Source: an uncultured Clostridia bacterium (GTDB lineage: Bacteria > Bacillota > Clostridia > Christensenellales > UBA1242). From it: a stretch of DNA of 64,000 nt. The position numbers and the translations under genes were made by a program. The DNA lies in the NCBI GenBank assembly GCA_944350085.1, contig CALVNY010000001.1:53595-117594 (forward strand), in the 5' to 3' direction. Below the pieces are notes generated by a model. It ran no database searches. It was given only the letters and a program-made list of their open reading frames with translations, and was not told where the DNA came from. Below are positions 52,696-61,820 of this stretch, piece by piece (position 1 is the stretch's first letter; each line of letters starts with the position of its first letter).

Positions 52696-55600
52696 TTATT
52701 TTTTATTGTTCTTTTTTGCTTTTTTAGTTGTTCCTGGGCGCATTTTTCTACCTGTTACAACAAAGTAAACAATTACACCAGCAAGTACAGCCAATGATAG
52801 AACAATTAAAATAATTCCAACAACTTCTGTAACTTTTGTTTCTTTACTTTCGTCAGCTTTGCTTTCGATATCAAATTTCTTAGTGGTTGTTTTGCCTGCT
52901 TCATCAGTTAAAGTGATATATAAAGTATAAGTTCCACTTTCACTTAATTTCCATTTATAACGATTTACATCACTTGATGAACCAAACAAGTTTTCTTGTT
53001 TTGTTCCACTAGAATTTCTTAAAACTGCAGTTACTTTCAAAGTTCCATCAGCAATGCTTGAAACATTGTCTGTACAATATTTAACAAGTTCGCTCATATT
53101 TAATTCATAAGTTGTGCCAACTTTAACACTACTTGGAATTACGCTTTCTTGAACTTCGGTTGAACCAAAGTCTAATTCAGGGTCTTCACAATCGCCAACA
53201 TAAACATATTGTGCATCACTTTTTGCTTCATTACCATTGCCATCAACAGCAACATAGTAAACAGTGTGTGTTCCGTTTCCATTTGGTATAAATGAGTACA
53301 TTCCACCATAAGTTGTGTGATATTCAATTACTCTTTCTTTGTATGCTTCTTCATCTTCACCATCGTTTTGTTTTACAGGTGTTTCGTCAAGCATTTCGCT
53401 ATCACTAGCAAATTCGCTATATGATTTAATATATTTTGGAGTAATTGTTTTTCCATCATATCCTGTAACTTCAACACTTCTTGTTACCTTGTCTAAATCA
53501 TAACTACCTGTTACTGTAAATCCAGGAATTATAACTTCTTTATTCGCAACATATTCTTGAACATAAATTGGGAATGATTTATATTCATTTTCTAAGATTG
53601 TAATAATTGGTTTTGTTAAATCTTTAACAGTAACCTTAACAATTTTTTCGTCTTCAACTTCTGTTTTTCCACTAGATGTTGTGTAACTACCTGTATATCT
53701 AATTGTGTAAACACCAGCAACTGTTGCTCTGAAACTTACATTTTTTCCATTAACTTGTGTAATTTCAGGTGTTTGAGTTCTATTTTCAAGTTCCCAATTT
53801 TCTTTATAATCTTGTTTTTCTTCATCTGTTAAACCATCTGGATACAAATCATCACTCCATGTTAATGGTTCAATAGTCCAAGAAGTTTCAATTTTTAAAT
53901 CGTCAGTACTATCATCAGGAGTTACATATTCACCATTTAGATATAATCCAGCTTTTGGAGGGAAAATTTCGCTTCCTAATTGATATTCTTTGTTTTCAAA
54001 ATCAGAAATGTTTGCCAAATACAATGTTGGAGTTTCACTTAAAATAACTTTTATTCCATAAGTTGCGTAAACTGCATTTCCGCCACTGTCTTTAACAACA
54101 TATTTAATTTCATAATTTCCAGCATATTCAGCCAAGAAATAACCATTTTTTAATGTGATTGTTGTTTTTCCTAGTTCTGTTGAACTTGTGGTAATGCCAT
54201 TATACAAATCAACTTTGCTACCATTAGGGTCTGTTACTACAATGCTTGATGTTAACACACTGCCTTCTGTGTCTTCAAATGAAACATCTGGAAGATAAAC
54301 TTTTTGGCGTTGTTCAAAACTTACATTGTCTGCAACACTATTTTTGTCTGCTATTGCTTGTGCAAATTCAGTACCTGTTGATTTAATAATTGGAGCAGCA
54401 CCATCAATTGTGTTAATAAGTTCAATTGTTCTTGTAACTGTTCCTTCAATTCCACTATCGTTAGTTGCAGTAGCAGTTAAAATAATCTTTTTAACTTGGC
54501 TAGCATCTGTGATTTGGTCGTTAGTTGCAACGAGGTCTGTAATGATTTCTTCAAGATTTAATTCATATTTTCCATCATCATTTGTTTTTGTGATTGCAAC
54601 TTCTTCTGTTTTATTTTCAGCTCCATTGTTGTAAACAAATTGATATGTTGTTACAACTTCCATTCTTGTGTCATTTTTATCACTAGCAGTAGGTTTTGCA
54701 AAAGTTAATGTTGAATCGTTGTAAACATATTCACTAAAACTTTCCATAGAAACTTTTGGAGTGTCAGCAGTAAAATCATTTTCGTTAACAACTTTTACTG
54801 TGTAACTTAAAGTATCGCTATTTGCAGAACTTTCTGAACTGTCTGCTGCTCTAAATCTTATTGTGTAAGTTCCTGCATCTCTAAATGTGTAGTATGCAAT
54901 TTCACCATTAGAAACAGTTTCTGTGTCTTCAAAGTTTTTATTAACTGTTGTGCTTGTTCCACTTTCGTTTCTAACACTTCTAGTATATGTTAGTTTTGTT
55001 CCATCAACAGCATTGTCTGTTCCAAAAATTGCAGGAATTGCAACCCTAACTTCTGTTTTTCCATTAGGAATAACAATTGTTGAAGGTATTGCATTTGAAC
55101 GGCTACCTAAAAGTTCCAAAATTTCTTCTTCAGTTTCTTCCCCTGTTAATTGAACAAAGTTTTCAGTAATCTTGCCTGTGCCATCATCTGAATATCCATT
55201 TGCAATATGTGTTATATTGCCATCATTATCAACTTTGTAACTATTAACAACTTTTGGAGTTGGAGCCTCGCTATCTTTAACATCTGAAATTTCAAATGTG
55301 CTTGTTGCAGTTTCAATTTTGTTTTCAGATTCACCATCAAAGTAAGAGATTCTTGCTTGATAAGTTACGCTATAATCTCCTTCTTTTGTAGGTGTAAATT
55401 TATAATCTTCAACTTTAACTTCCTCTGGAGTTTGAAGCCTATTGCTTGCAGTTCCACGATAGTAAACTTTAACTTCAACATAAGCATTTATGCTTGCACT
55501 ACCATTGTTTGTATCAACAACTGAAACTTTTGGTAATGTAATTTCGTTGCCAATTACACCAGTGGTTGGTTTTGTTGAAGAAAAACTCATAGAAAGTTTT

Positions 55601-56322
55601 ATTTTTGAATAATCAAAATTGTCTTTTGCAATAAATCTTTGAGATTTTATTGCTTGATTAACGCCACCATCTTCATATCTATATTCAATCTCATAAACGC
55701 CTTTAACACTTGGAACATATTCATAATATTTAACACCATTTGAATCTGTTTTAATGTTTCCTTGTGTAAAAGTTGTGCTTTGGTTGTTTTCACCTGTTAC
55801 TACAACTGTTAATTTACTTAAATCATTTTCAACTTCATCATCTTTAGTTAGTTCTGGAACTGGAATTCTTAAAGTTGTTCCTGTTTTAACTGTATCCAAA
55901 ATAACATAAGGACTATTTGTTGGTAAATTAATAGCATAGTCACTTTTTTTTTTTTTTATTTTCATTGTGTCGGTAGTTGTTGTAACAAAACCATCTTTAA
56001 CTGCCTTATATTTTAAAGTGTAAGTTCCAGAATGTGCAGGTTTAAAAACAGTTGTAACATTTTTTAAAACAGCACCATTTGGGTCAACTAATTCTTTTTC
56101 AATTTTGTAAGAGCTATCATTTACAGCAACTTGTGGTAATGTGTAATCTTCACCCACTTTACCTGTGGATTTAAAACCTGTTACAGTAATTTCTGCACCT
56201 AGCAAATTAGTATCATTAGCAGCATAAACTTTAAAATCTCTAACATTTGCAGTAACAACAGAAGTAGCAACTGACGCCATAAGAATTGGTACTATAATTT
56301 TGCTTGTTTTATTGCATTTCAT
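52696..56322 (-). CDS. Giant Ig-repeat surface protein with C-terminal membrane anchor
   Basis: A 1208-residue exported protein. The signal peptide (KIIVPILMASVATSVVTANV) is followed by about eight or nine beta-rich modules of 100-140 residues. Most end in an F-x6-GxYxIxYxAxD pattern (HSGTYTLKYKAVKDG, KGVYEIEYRYEDG, AGTYTIRFRAADS, AGNYEIKYVVKDSGG, AGVYTIRYTGSYT, NGTHTVYYVAVDGNG, SGTYTLYITLTDEAG), typical of bacterial Ig-like/cadherin-like folds. The end is a membrane helix (IILIVLSLAVLAGVIVYFVV) and a basic tail, with no LPXTG. A run of 13 A residues sits in the coding strand at 55943-55955. Likely an adhesin or S-layer-like protein. The ribosome binding site AGGAG is 13 bases before the ATG. 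Confidence 0.78.
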   Translation of the reverse strand: MKCNKTSKIIVPILMASVATSVVTANVRDFKVYAANDTNLLGAEITVTGFKSTGKVGEDYTLPQVAVNDSSYKIEKELVDPNGAVLKNVTTVFKPAHSGTYTLKYKAVKDGFVTTTTDTMKIKKKKSDYAINLPTNSPYVILDTVKTGTTLRIPVPELTKDDEVENDLSKLTVVVTGENNQSTTFTQGNIKTDSNGVKYYEYVPSVKGVYEIEYRYEDGGVNQAIKSQRFIAKDNFDYSKIKLSMSFSSTKPTTGVIGNEITLPKVSVVDTNNGSASINAYVEVKVYYRGTASNRLQTPEEVKVEDYKFTPTKEGDYSVTYQARISYFDGESENKIETATSTFEISDVKDSEAPTPKVVNSYKVDNDGNITHIANGYSDDGTGKITENFVQLTGEETEEEILELLGSRSNAIPSTIVIPNGKTEVRVAIPAIFGTDNAVDGTKLTYTRSVRNESGTSTTVNKNFEDTETVSNGEIAYYTFRDAGTYTIRFRAADSSESSANSDTLSYTVKVVNENDFTADTPKVSMESFSEYVYNDSTLTFAKPTASDKNDTRMEVVTTYQFVYNNGAENKTEEVAITKTNDDGKYELNLEEIITDLVATNDQITDASQVKKIILTATATNDSGIEGTVTRTIELINTIDGAAPIIKSTGTEFAQAIADKNSVADNVSFEQRQKVYLPDVSFEDTEGSVLTSSIVVTDPNGSKVDLYNGITTSSTELGKTTITLKNGYFLAEYAGNYEIKYVVKDSGGNAVYATYGIKVILSETPTLYLANISDFENKEYQLGSEIFPPKAGLYLNGEYVTPDDSTDDLKIETSWTIEPLTWSDDLYPDGLTDEEKQDYKENWELENRTQTPEITQVNGKNVSFRATVAGVYTIRYTGSYTTSSGKTEVEDEKIVKVTVKDLTKPIITILENEYKSFPIYVQEYVANKEVIIPGFTVTGSYDLDKVTRSVEVTGYDGKTITPKYIKSYSEFASDSEMLDETPVKQNDGEDEEAYKERVIEYHTTYGGMYSFIPNGNGTHTVYYVAVDGNGNEAKSDAQYVYVGDCEDPELDFGSTEVQESVIPSSVKVGTTYELNMSELVKYCTDNVSSIADGTLKVTAVLRNSSGTKQENLFGSSSDVNRYKWKLSESGTYTLYITLTDEAGKTTTKKFDIESKADESKETKVTEVVGIILIVLSLAVLAGVIVYFVVTGRKMRPGTTKKAKKNNKK

Positions 56323-56368
56323 TTTTGTTGAATTTCTCCTTATATACTATAATATTTTAAACAAAATA

Positions 56369-56397
56369 ATTTTATAATAATAAAAAATCTTTGTCAA
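56369..56397 (-). promoter_or_regulatory. Strong promoter of the Ig-repeat surface protein gene
   Basis: Consensus -35 TTGACA (56392-56397), a 17-base spacer and TAAAAT (56369-56374) on the minus strand, about 47 bases before the ATG. Confidence 0.85.
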
Positions 56398-56727
56398 CAA
56401 TAATAACACTATAAAATAGTTTTTTAAATCAAAAGAATTATGTGGAAAATTAAGCATTTTGTAATTATTTTAACTCTTTTAACTTTTACACTTTAAGCAT
56501 TAAGCATTTATAGATGTGGCGATTTTAAAATTAAAACAAAAATTTTTTAATTATTAGTTCTATTGTGTTTAAAATTTTCCAAAATATGTAAATTTTTTTT
56601 AAAAAACTTTTTGAATTTTTTTATGTTTTTTGCATAAAATATCAATTTTTTTAGCATGGGCTTTAAAAAATAAAAAATATAAAACTTTAACAAAATATAA
56701 TTACCATTTTTTTATGTGAACAAAAAA
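56398..56727. other. AT-rich non-coding stretch
   Basis: Upstream of the surface protein promoter. It has a short direct repeat TAAGCATTAAGCATT at about 56495-56509 and homopolymer runs. No ORF, RNA gene or clear regulatory site found; upstream regulator sites are possible. Confidence 0.4.
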
Positions 56728-56763
56728 ATAAATGCCTTAAAAAGCGTTTTTTAAGGCATTTAT
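56728..56763 (-). terminator. Long terminator hairpin after the Cys-rich mini-protein
   Basis: A perfect 16-bp stem (ATAAATGCCTTAAAAA / TTTTTAAGGCATTTAT) with a 4-base loop, followed by seven U residues on the minus strand. It lies about 95 bases after the mini-protein stop codon. Confidence 0.8.
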
Positions 56764-56857
56764 GTACTATAAACTTAATTAAAATTGACTTTTATTGATT
56801 ATTAAAATAGTTAACTTTTGCAATCTTTAAATTACATAAAATTAAACTAAGTTGTTA

Positions 56858-57049
56858 TTAATAGTTGTTACCACAACCACAGCCACAGCATTGTAAAATA
56901 AGTAATAATAAAATTATGTCACAGCAACAGTCATTACCACCACGGCCAAAATTTCCACAGCCACAAAGTAATAATAATAAGATTAAGCAATAGCAATTAT
57001 TGTTTCCCATGTCGTGTCCACAACCGCCGTTATTATTTCCAAAAAACAT
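56858..57049 (-). CDS. Cys/Gly/Leu-rich mini-protein of unknown function
   Basis: 63 residues with 13 cysteines, about 12 glycines and 14 leucines/isoleucines in blocks: NNNGGCGHDMGNNNCYC, then LILLLLLCGCG, GNDCCCDIILLLLILQCC and a GCGCGNNY end. Two hydrophobic stretches flanked by Cys clusters suggest a membrane- or coat-associated peptide that binds metal or forms disulfides. The ribosome binding site AGGAGG is excellent, so it is expressed. I do not recognise a family; small Gly/Cys-rich spore coat or inclusion proteins are the nearest idea. Confidence 0.75.
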   Translation of the reverse strand: MFFGNNNGGCGHDMGNNNCYCLILLLLLCGCGNFGRGGNDCCCDIILLLLILQCCGCGCGNNY

Positions 57050-57329
57050 TTTCGGGCTTCCTCCTGATTAATTTATATTTAAAGTAAATTGCAAATTTTG
57101 TATGTAAAAAATTAATTTAGTCTAATTTACAACTTGCTTGTATACTTCATATTACTCATTTAATTTTAAAAGTGTTACAAAAAAGACAAAAATTTTTTTG
57201 CCTTTTTGTAAGTTTCAATTTATTAAATTTTAAGTTCAATCACTAAAAGAAAAAATGTTTTTATTTTTTATGCTTATAAGTATTACTTTTTAATTTTTGT
57301 TAAACAAAACTTTACTTTAAAACATTATA

Positions 57330-58901
57330 TTAAACATATTGTAAAAGTTTGTTTTTTAAATTTTCAATTCCCTTGCCTGTTTTTGCAGATATATAAATTG
57401 CATCATTTTCTTTTTCAATTTCTTCATCTAATTTATCAATTTTGTTATAAACCAAAATAACAGGGCTTTCAACTTTTAATTTTTTTAACAAATCTTCAAC
57501 AATTTTTTGTTGCTTCAAATAATTTTTGTTGCTTATATCAACAACATGTATCAAAACATCTGCATAAATTGTTTCTTCCAAAGTGCTATTAAATGCCTCT
57601 ATAAATTCGTGTGGAAGTTTGTTAATAAATCCAACAGTGTCGGTTAAAAGAATTTCTTTGCCGGGTTTTAGCCATAAATTTCTGGTTGTTGTGTCAAGTG
57701 TTGCAAACAACTCATCTTTTTCATAAACATTTGCTTTGGTTAATAAATTAAGCAATGTGCTTTTACCACTATTTGTATAGCCAACAATGGCAACTGTGGT
57801 TTTATTTTTTTGCCTATTATCACGGCTTATTTGCCTTTGAGTTTTAACCTTTTTAAGTTCCTTTTCAATTTTTATAATATTTTTTTCAACAATTCTGCGG
57901 TTTAATTCAAGTTTTGTTTCGCCTGGTCCACGCATTCCAACACCACCACCAAATCTATCATGTGTGGTTGACAAAGCATTAAGCCTCGGCAAAGAAAATT
58001 TTAGTTGAGCAAGTTGAACTTGAAGTTTGCCCTCGCTAGTTCTAGCACGGCTAGCAAAAATATCCAAAATTAGCATACTTCTATCAATAACTTTAACGCC
58101 TAAAAACTCTTCAAGATTAACACATTTGCTTCCTGTTAATTCATTGTCAAATATAACTAAGTTGACGTTCATTAATTGAACTCTTTCTTTTATGTCATTA
58201 AGTTTTCCAATGCCAACTAAATACTTTCCATCAGGCTTGTCTTTCTTTTGATAAACTTTGTCCAAAACTTCAATATTTGCTGTTTTAGATAAATTTTCAA
58301 GTTCGTCTAAACTACTTAATGTGTCGTCACTTTTACTAAATTCAACACCCACTAAAATGGCTTTATTCTGCTCTTTTTCAGTGTTATGCATAGTATTATA
58401 GTTTTTGATGTATTCTTTGTTGTACTCATCAATTTTTTCCAAACAGCCATATTTGTTTATATATCCAGCATAAGGCACTTTAACAATTTCAACATCGTTG
58501 TTGTAAATATATCCAACCTCGGCATTTGTTAAGCCCCTATCATCAACGCCAATGGCACACAAACAATCAAAGTTGCAGTTAAGCAATGCCCTTTTATCCA
58601 TATTAGAAAGTTTACCATTGCCATTTGGATGCGTGTGAATTACTCTTATTCCATTAAACCTATTTTTAACTAATTCATCAACAGAAAAATTAACCTTGTC
58701 ATTTTCGCCAACAACAAGATTTTTTAATTCATTTTTTCTGGTTAAAAAAACTGCACATTCAAGTTTTGTTGCTTTTGTTACATCAACCATTGCTTGCAAT
58801 AGTTCTAAATCAATAAAATCACTTTTGTTAAAAGTTTTGTTTTCAAATTCTTGCAGTTTTATTTTAAATTCTTTTTTTAGACTTTCATCAAGTTTTATCA
58901 T
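57330..58901 (-). CDS. hflX: HflX-type GTPase with an N-terminal JAMM-like domain
   Basis: Ribosome-associated GTPase that splits stalled ribosomes. The 523 residues contain the HflX domain (FGGGVGMRGPGETKLELNRR near 315-335), G1 GYTNSGKST near 373, G3 DTVGFINKLP, and NKID and SAKTG loops. The first 150 residues form a JAB/MPN-like module with HTH-x7-SxxD (His89, His91, Ser99, Asp102) and a candidate Glu48, matching the JAMM metalloprotease signature. Clostridial HflX proteins often carry such an N-terminus. It overlaps the upstream gene by 4 bases. Confidence 0.92.
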   Translation of the reverse strand: MIKLDESLKKEFKIKLQEFENKTFNKSDFIDLELLQAMVDVTKATKLECAVFLTRKNELKNLVVGENDKVNFSVDELVKNRFNGIRVIHTHPNGNGKLSNMDKRALLNCNFDCLCAIGVDDRGLTNAEVGYIYNNDVEIVKVPYAGYINKYGCLEKIDEYNKEYIKNYNTMHNTEKEQNKAILVGVEFSKSDDTLSSLDELENLSKTANIEVLDKVYQKKDKPDGKYLVGIGKLNDIKERVQLMNVNLVIFDNELTGSKCVNLEEFLGVKVIDRSMLILDIFASRARTSEGKLQVQLAQLKFSLPRLNALSTTHDRFGGGVGMRGPGETKLELNRRIVEKNIIKIEKELKKVKTQRQISRDNRQKNKTTVAIVGYTNSGKSTLLNLLTKANVYEKDELFATLDTTTRNLWLKPGKEILLTDTVGFINKLPHEFIEAFNSTLEETIYADVLIHVVDISNKNYLKQQKIVEDLLKKLKVESPVILVYNKIDKLDEEIEKENDAIYISAKTGKGIENLKNKLLQYV

Positions 58902-59701
58902 AACAACTCCACTGAAATATCATTTACACCTTTTACTCTGTCAAACAAGTTTGAAGGCTCATCTAAACTTAACTCTATGCTTAAAGTGTGTATGTTTGAA
59001 TACACTTGTTTGATTCTAGTATTAAGTGCAAGCAAAAAAACACTATCTTCTTCAATAAAATTTTCAAATCCTTTTTCAAACTCTTTTATGCTTAAATCAC
59101 AATAATCAATTAATGTATTATATAAAGTGTCATCAAAGTCATAATTATTTAAAAATTTTAAACTCACATCATCATTTTTTAATTCAACCAAATTGTAAAA
59201 CAAATAATTTCCGCTATTTTTATATGTGTAATTTTTGTAATTTACAAAATTTTGATAAGCATAATCAAATGCTTTTTCAAGTTTGTCATTTTTTATTAAC
59301 GACAAAATATATCTATTTTTTAAATAATTGTCTTCATTAAGCAAAGCACTTTTTGTTAAATTTGTAGCCTCTATTTTTAAATTGTTTTCATTTATATAAT
59401 CAATAAATTCGGAATATTTTTGATGATTTTCAAGTTTTTCATAATATTTTTCAACATTATTGTAATTTTTTAAATTGTAACTATTTACAACAACTTTATA
59501 TAAGGAATTAATATTATTATTTTTTTCATAATCTTTAATGTAAAAGCTTGTTTCCAATTTATTAAAGCCCAAATCGCCACAAACTTTAGCCATTGAAATT
59601 GGCGAAAAACAACTTAACAACACAAAAAAAATTATTGTTAAAGTTAACAAACCACAAAATGTTATTAAACACCAATTAATTATTAATTTTTTATTATCCA
59701 T
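58898..59701 (-). CDS. Membrane-anchored helical protein of unknown function
   Basis: About 267 residues. One membrane helix near the N-terminus (CLITFCGLLTLTIIFFVLLS), followed by an extracytoplasmic domain rich in helix pairs, TPR-like (KNYNNVEKYYEKLENHQKYS; NDKLEKAFDYAYQNFVNYKN). No family recognised. It is translationally coupled to hflX (4-base overlap). I chose the ATG at 59699-59701 because AAGGA is about 10 bases upstream; a TTG three codons earlier touches that site. Confidence 0.6.
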   Translation of the reverse strand: MDNKKLIINWCLITFCGLLTLTIIFFVLLSCFSPISMAKVCGDLGFNKLETSFYIKDYEKNNNINSLYKVVVNSYNLKNYNNVEKYYEKLENHQKYSEFIDYINENNLKIEATNLTKSALLNEDNYLKNRYILSLIKNDKLEKAFDYAYQNFVNYKNYTYKNSGNYLFYNLVELKNDDVSLKFLNNYDFDDTLYNTLIDYCDLSIKEFEKGFENFIEEDSVFLLALNTRIKQVYSNIHTLSIELSLDEPSNLFDRVKGVNDISVELL

Positions 59702-59774
59702 AAATATCAATCCTTAATTAGTTAATTATAACAAATTTTTTTTCTTTTAACAAATATTTATACCACACATTGCC

Positions 59775-59803
59775 CTAAAAAAGGCTGTATTTCTACAACC
59801 TTT
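59775..59803 (-). terminator. Terminator of the lipoprotein gene
   Basis: In minus-strand RNA AAAGGUUGUA pairs with UACAGCCUUU around a GAAA tetraloop, using one G-U wobble that is a mismatch in the other strand, followed by a U-tract. Confidence 0.8.
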
Positions 59804-59815
59804 AAGAAAATATGT

Positions 59816-60529
59816 TTATAAATTGTCAAAATTAACAGCCAAAATTTCTCCAGACACAGGGTTAACAATTCCACTAACCACTTTCCCCTGCCTTCCAATT
59901 ACTCTAATTAAAAAATAATAGTTACTATCAATCTGATTGTCATACATAATTTTTACATAAACTTCTGCTTTAAGTTCGTTTCCACCAATGAATTCTTTAA
60001 GTTCTTTGTAGTTTTCATTAACAAAAAGTTCAAGTGCACTTTCATAGTTATAATTAAAATTACTTGTAACATCATACAAATTAATATATTTTGTTATGTT
60101 ACCCATTTTAAATGTAACTTTAATATTGTCAACATTTTCAATTATAAACCCAACATCTGCCATAAGTGAAGAATCAAAAGGATTTTGTTCCAAATTTCCA
60201 CTAATAGTTTTGTTTCCATAATCTAATTTGTATGTCGCGTTGTCGGTATATTCAACATCTTTTGGCAAAACTATTGTTAAAACGCCAAATTCAACATTTT
60301 CTGTGTGATAACCATTTAACTTAAAGTCACTTTCCCTTACCCCACATGTAAGTGTAACTTCGTAACCAGATGTTTCCCCTTTAAAAAAATTATACCTTGC
60401 TTCTGATATGTTATTTTTAAAAATTTCAATATTTTTGTTTCCACAAGAAGTTAATATAAGTGTTAAACTAAGAACAAAAACTAAACTAAAAAAAATTATG
60501 TATAATCTATATTTTTTTAACTTTTTCAT
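59816..60529 (-). CDS. Lipoprotein of unknown function
   Basis: 237 residues. A basic N-terminus, hydrophobic helix and lipobox LTSC (cysteine near residue 29) mark a membrane-anchored lipoprotein. The rest is beta-rich, with no known domain (YEVTLTCGVRESDFKLNGYH; VKIMYDNQIDSNYYFLI). A G-rich C-terminal part (GRQGKVVSGIVNPVSGEILA) could be a separate small fold. Single gene. Confidence 0.65.
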   Translation of the reverse strand: MKKLKKYRLYIIFFSLVFVLSLTLILTSCGNKNIEIFKNNISEARYNFFKGETSGYEVTLTCGVRESDFKLNGYHTENVEFGVLTIVLPKDVEYTDNATYKLDYGNKTISGNLEQNPFDSSLMADVGFIIENVDNIKVTFKMGNITKYINLYDVTSNFNYNYESALELFVNENYKELKEFIGGNELKAEVYVKIMYDNQIDSNYYFLIRVIGRQGKVVSGIVNPVSGEILAVNFDNL

Positions 60530-60594
60530 ATATCCACCAATATATTTTATTTGTTAAATTTAAAAATTATGATTAAGTCAATGAATAAAAAAAG

Positions 60595-60629
60595 AAAAAA
60601 CACATTAAAATGCCATTAATGTGTTTTTT
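60595..60629 (-). terminator. Terminator of the 190-residue protein gene
   Basis: A 14-bp perfect stem (AAAAAACACATTAA / TTAATGTGTTTTTT) with a 7-base loop. Confidence 0.78.
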
Positions 60630-60653
60630 AATAATTTTTTAACTTCCGTTAAA

Positions 60654-61226
60654 TTACATTTGTGTAGAATCTTTGTCTTCAACATCAAAATTTTCTTCTT
60701 TAGAATCTATTTCAAAATTATTAATTTCTTTAGAGTCTTTAACTAAATTTTCTTTGTTATTAACTTCCTTTTCTTTATTAAAATCAATTTTTAGATCTTT
60801 GTCTTTTTCTTGTGATTCAAAAATTTTTGCTTTTTCAATTGCTTTTAAAATCATTTTGTCAACATCAACATTTACATGCTTATAAATTGGTCTTTCATTA
60901 GCAAATAAAAATTGTGCTTTTTCATACACATCGCCCATACCATCAATAAAATTGTCAACACTCATAACATATTTTAAATCAGTTGGCTTTATAGTTCCCT
61001 TGTCAATAAAATCCATCATAAGCTTAAAATGTTTACCAAATGTTGTAATCATAAATTCTTCCCTTATAAAATTATCAACATCTAGTCCGTTTTTTGACAA
61101 TATTTTAAAAATTTTTTTGGATTTTCTTTCAAAGAAGAATTTTGCTAGTTCGCTATATTCTATATTTCTACTTTTATTTGTAAAATACACATCGCTTATA
61201 TGTCTTTTAAATCTTGTTATATTCAT
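60654..61226 (-). CDS. Conserved-looking soluble protein with charged tail, unknown function
   Basis: 190 residues without signal or membrane segments. Residues 1-130 look like a folded helical domain (YSELAKFFFERKSKKIFKIL; EEFMITTFGKHFKLMMDFID); the remainder is a low-complexity Lys/Glu/Asp/Asn tail. No family recognised. GAGGTGA precedes the ATG at a spacing of about 9. Single gene. Confidence 0.6.
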   Translation of the reverse strand: MNITRFKRHISDVYFTNKSRNIEYSELAKFFFERKSKKIFKILSKNGLDVDNFIREEFMITTFGKHFKLMMDFIDKGTIKPTDLKYVMSVDNFIDGMGDVYEKAQFLFANERPIYKHVNVDVDKMILKAIEKAKIFESQEKDKDLKIDFNKEKEVNNKENLVKDSKEINNFEIDSKEENFDVEDKDSTQM

Positions 61227-61382
61227 AAATTAATTCACCTCGAATTATACAATATATTACCACAATTAAAAGCACTTGTCAATATGGACTAAAATTGATA
61301 AATTCTAAAACAATTTTTAATAAATTTAATAAAATTTTTTAATTAATTTTTAAAATATATAAAAATGTGTTAATATGTAATT

Positions 61383-61820
61383 ATGAAAACTATAATATTT
61401 GTTTGCACCGGTGGAAGTTGCCGAAGCCCTATGGCTGAATCAATCTTAACCCAAAAATTAAAAGAGAATAATATAAAAAATTACCAAGTTTTATCTGCTG
61501 GACTTAATGTTGTGCCAAATTCAAAAATTGAAAAAAATGCAATAAAGGCACTTAAAGCATTAGGTTTTAAACCACCAAAACATAAATGTGTGCAGTTAAC
61601 AAGTGAAATGTGCAAAAATTCATTAATTATTGCAATAAGCACGGCACATAAGGAATTTTTAAGTAACTTAAAAAATGTTATTTCTTTAAACGATTTTTAC
61701 AGTGGAATTGATATCCCCGACCCATATGGCAAAAATTTAGATGCATATATTAAAACAGCAAAAATTTTGGAATTTATTTTAAGTGAAATTATTGAAAACA
61801 TAAAGGAAGGTAACTTATGA
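61383..61820 (+). CDS. ywlE: Low-molecular-weight phosphatase, YwlE-like (possible protein arginine phosphatase)
   Basis: 145 residues: VCTGGSCRSPMAES at the N-terminus is the C-x5-R phosphate loop (Cys8, Arg14) and DIPDPYGK near residue 113 holds the catalytic acid. In Bacillus YwlE the loop is CTGNTCRS, where Thr confers phosphoarginine specificity; here it is CTGGSCRS with Ser at that place. McsB at 461-1462 would supply the substrate. It is followed by rpiB (overlap of 4 bases), the same order as ywlE-ywlF in Bacillus. No clear ribosome binding site. Confidence 0.85.
   Translation: MKTIIFVCTGGSCRSPMAESILTQKLKENNIKNYQVLSAGLNVVPNSKIEKNAIKALKALGFKPPKHKCVQLTSEMCKNSLIIAISTAHKEFLSNLKNVISLNDFYSGIDIPDPYGKNLDAYIKTAKILEFILSEIIENIKEGNL

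Noticed and set aside
57176..57209. Imperfect A/T hairpin after hflX
   Set aside because: Stem has a bulge and consists almost only of A-T pairs, so I cannot tell it from chance in this composition.
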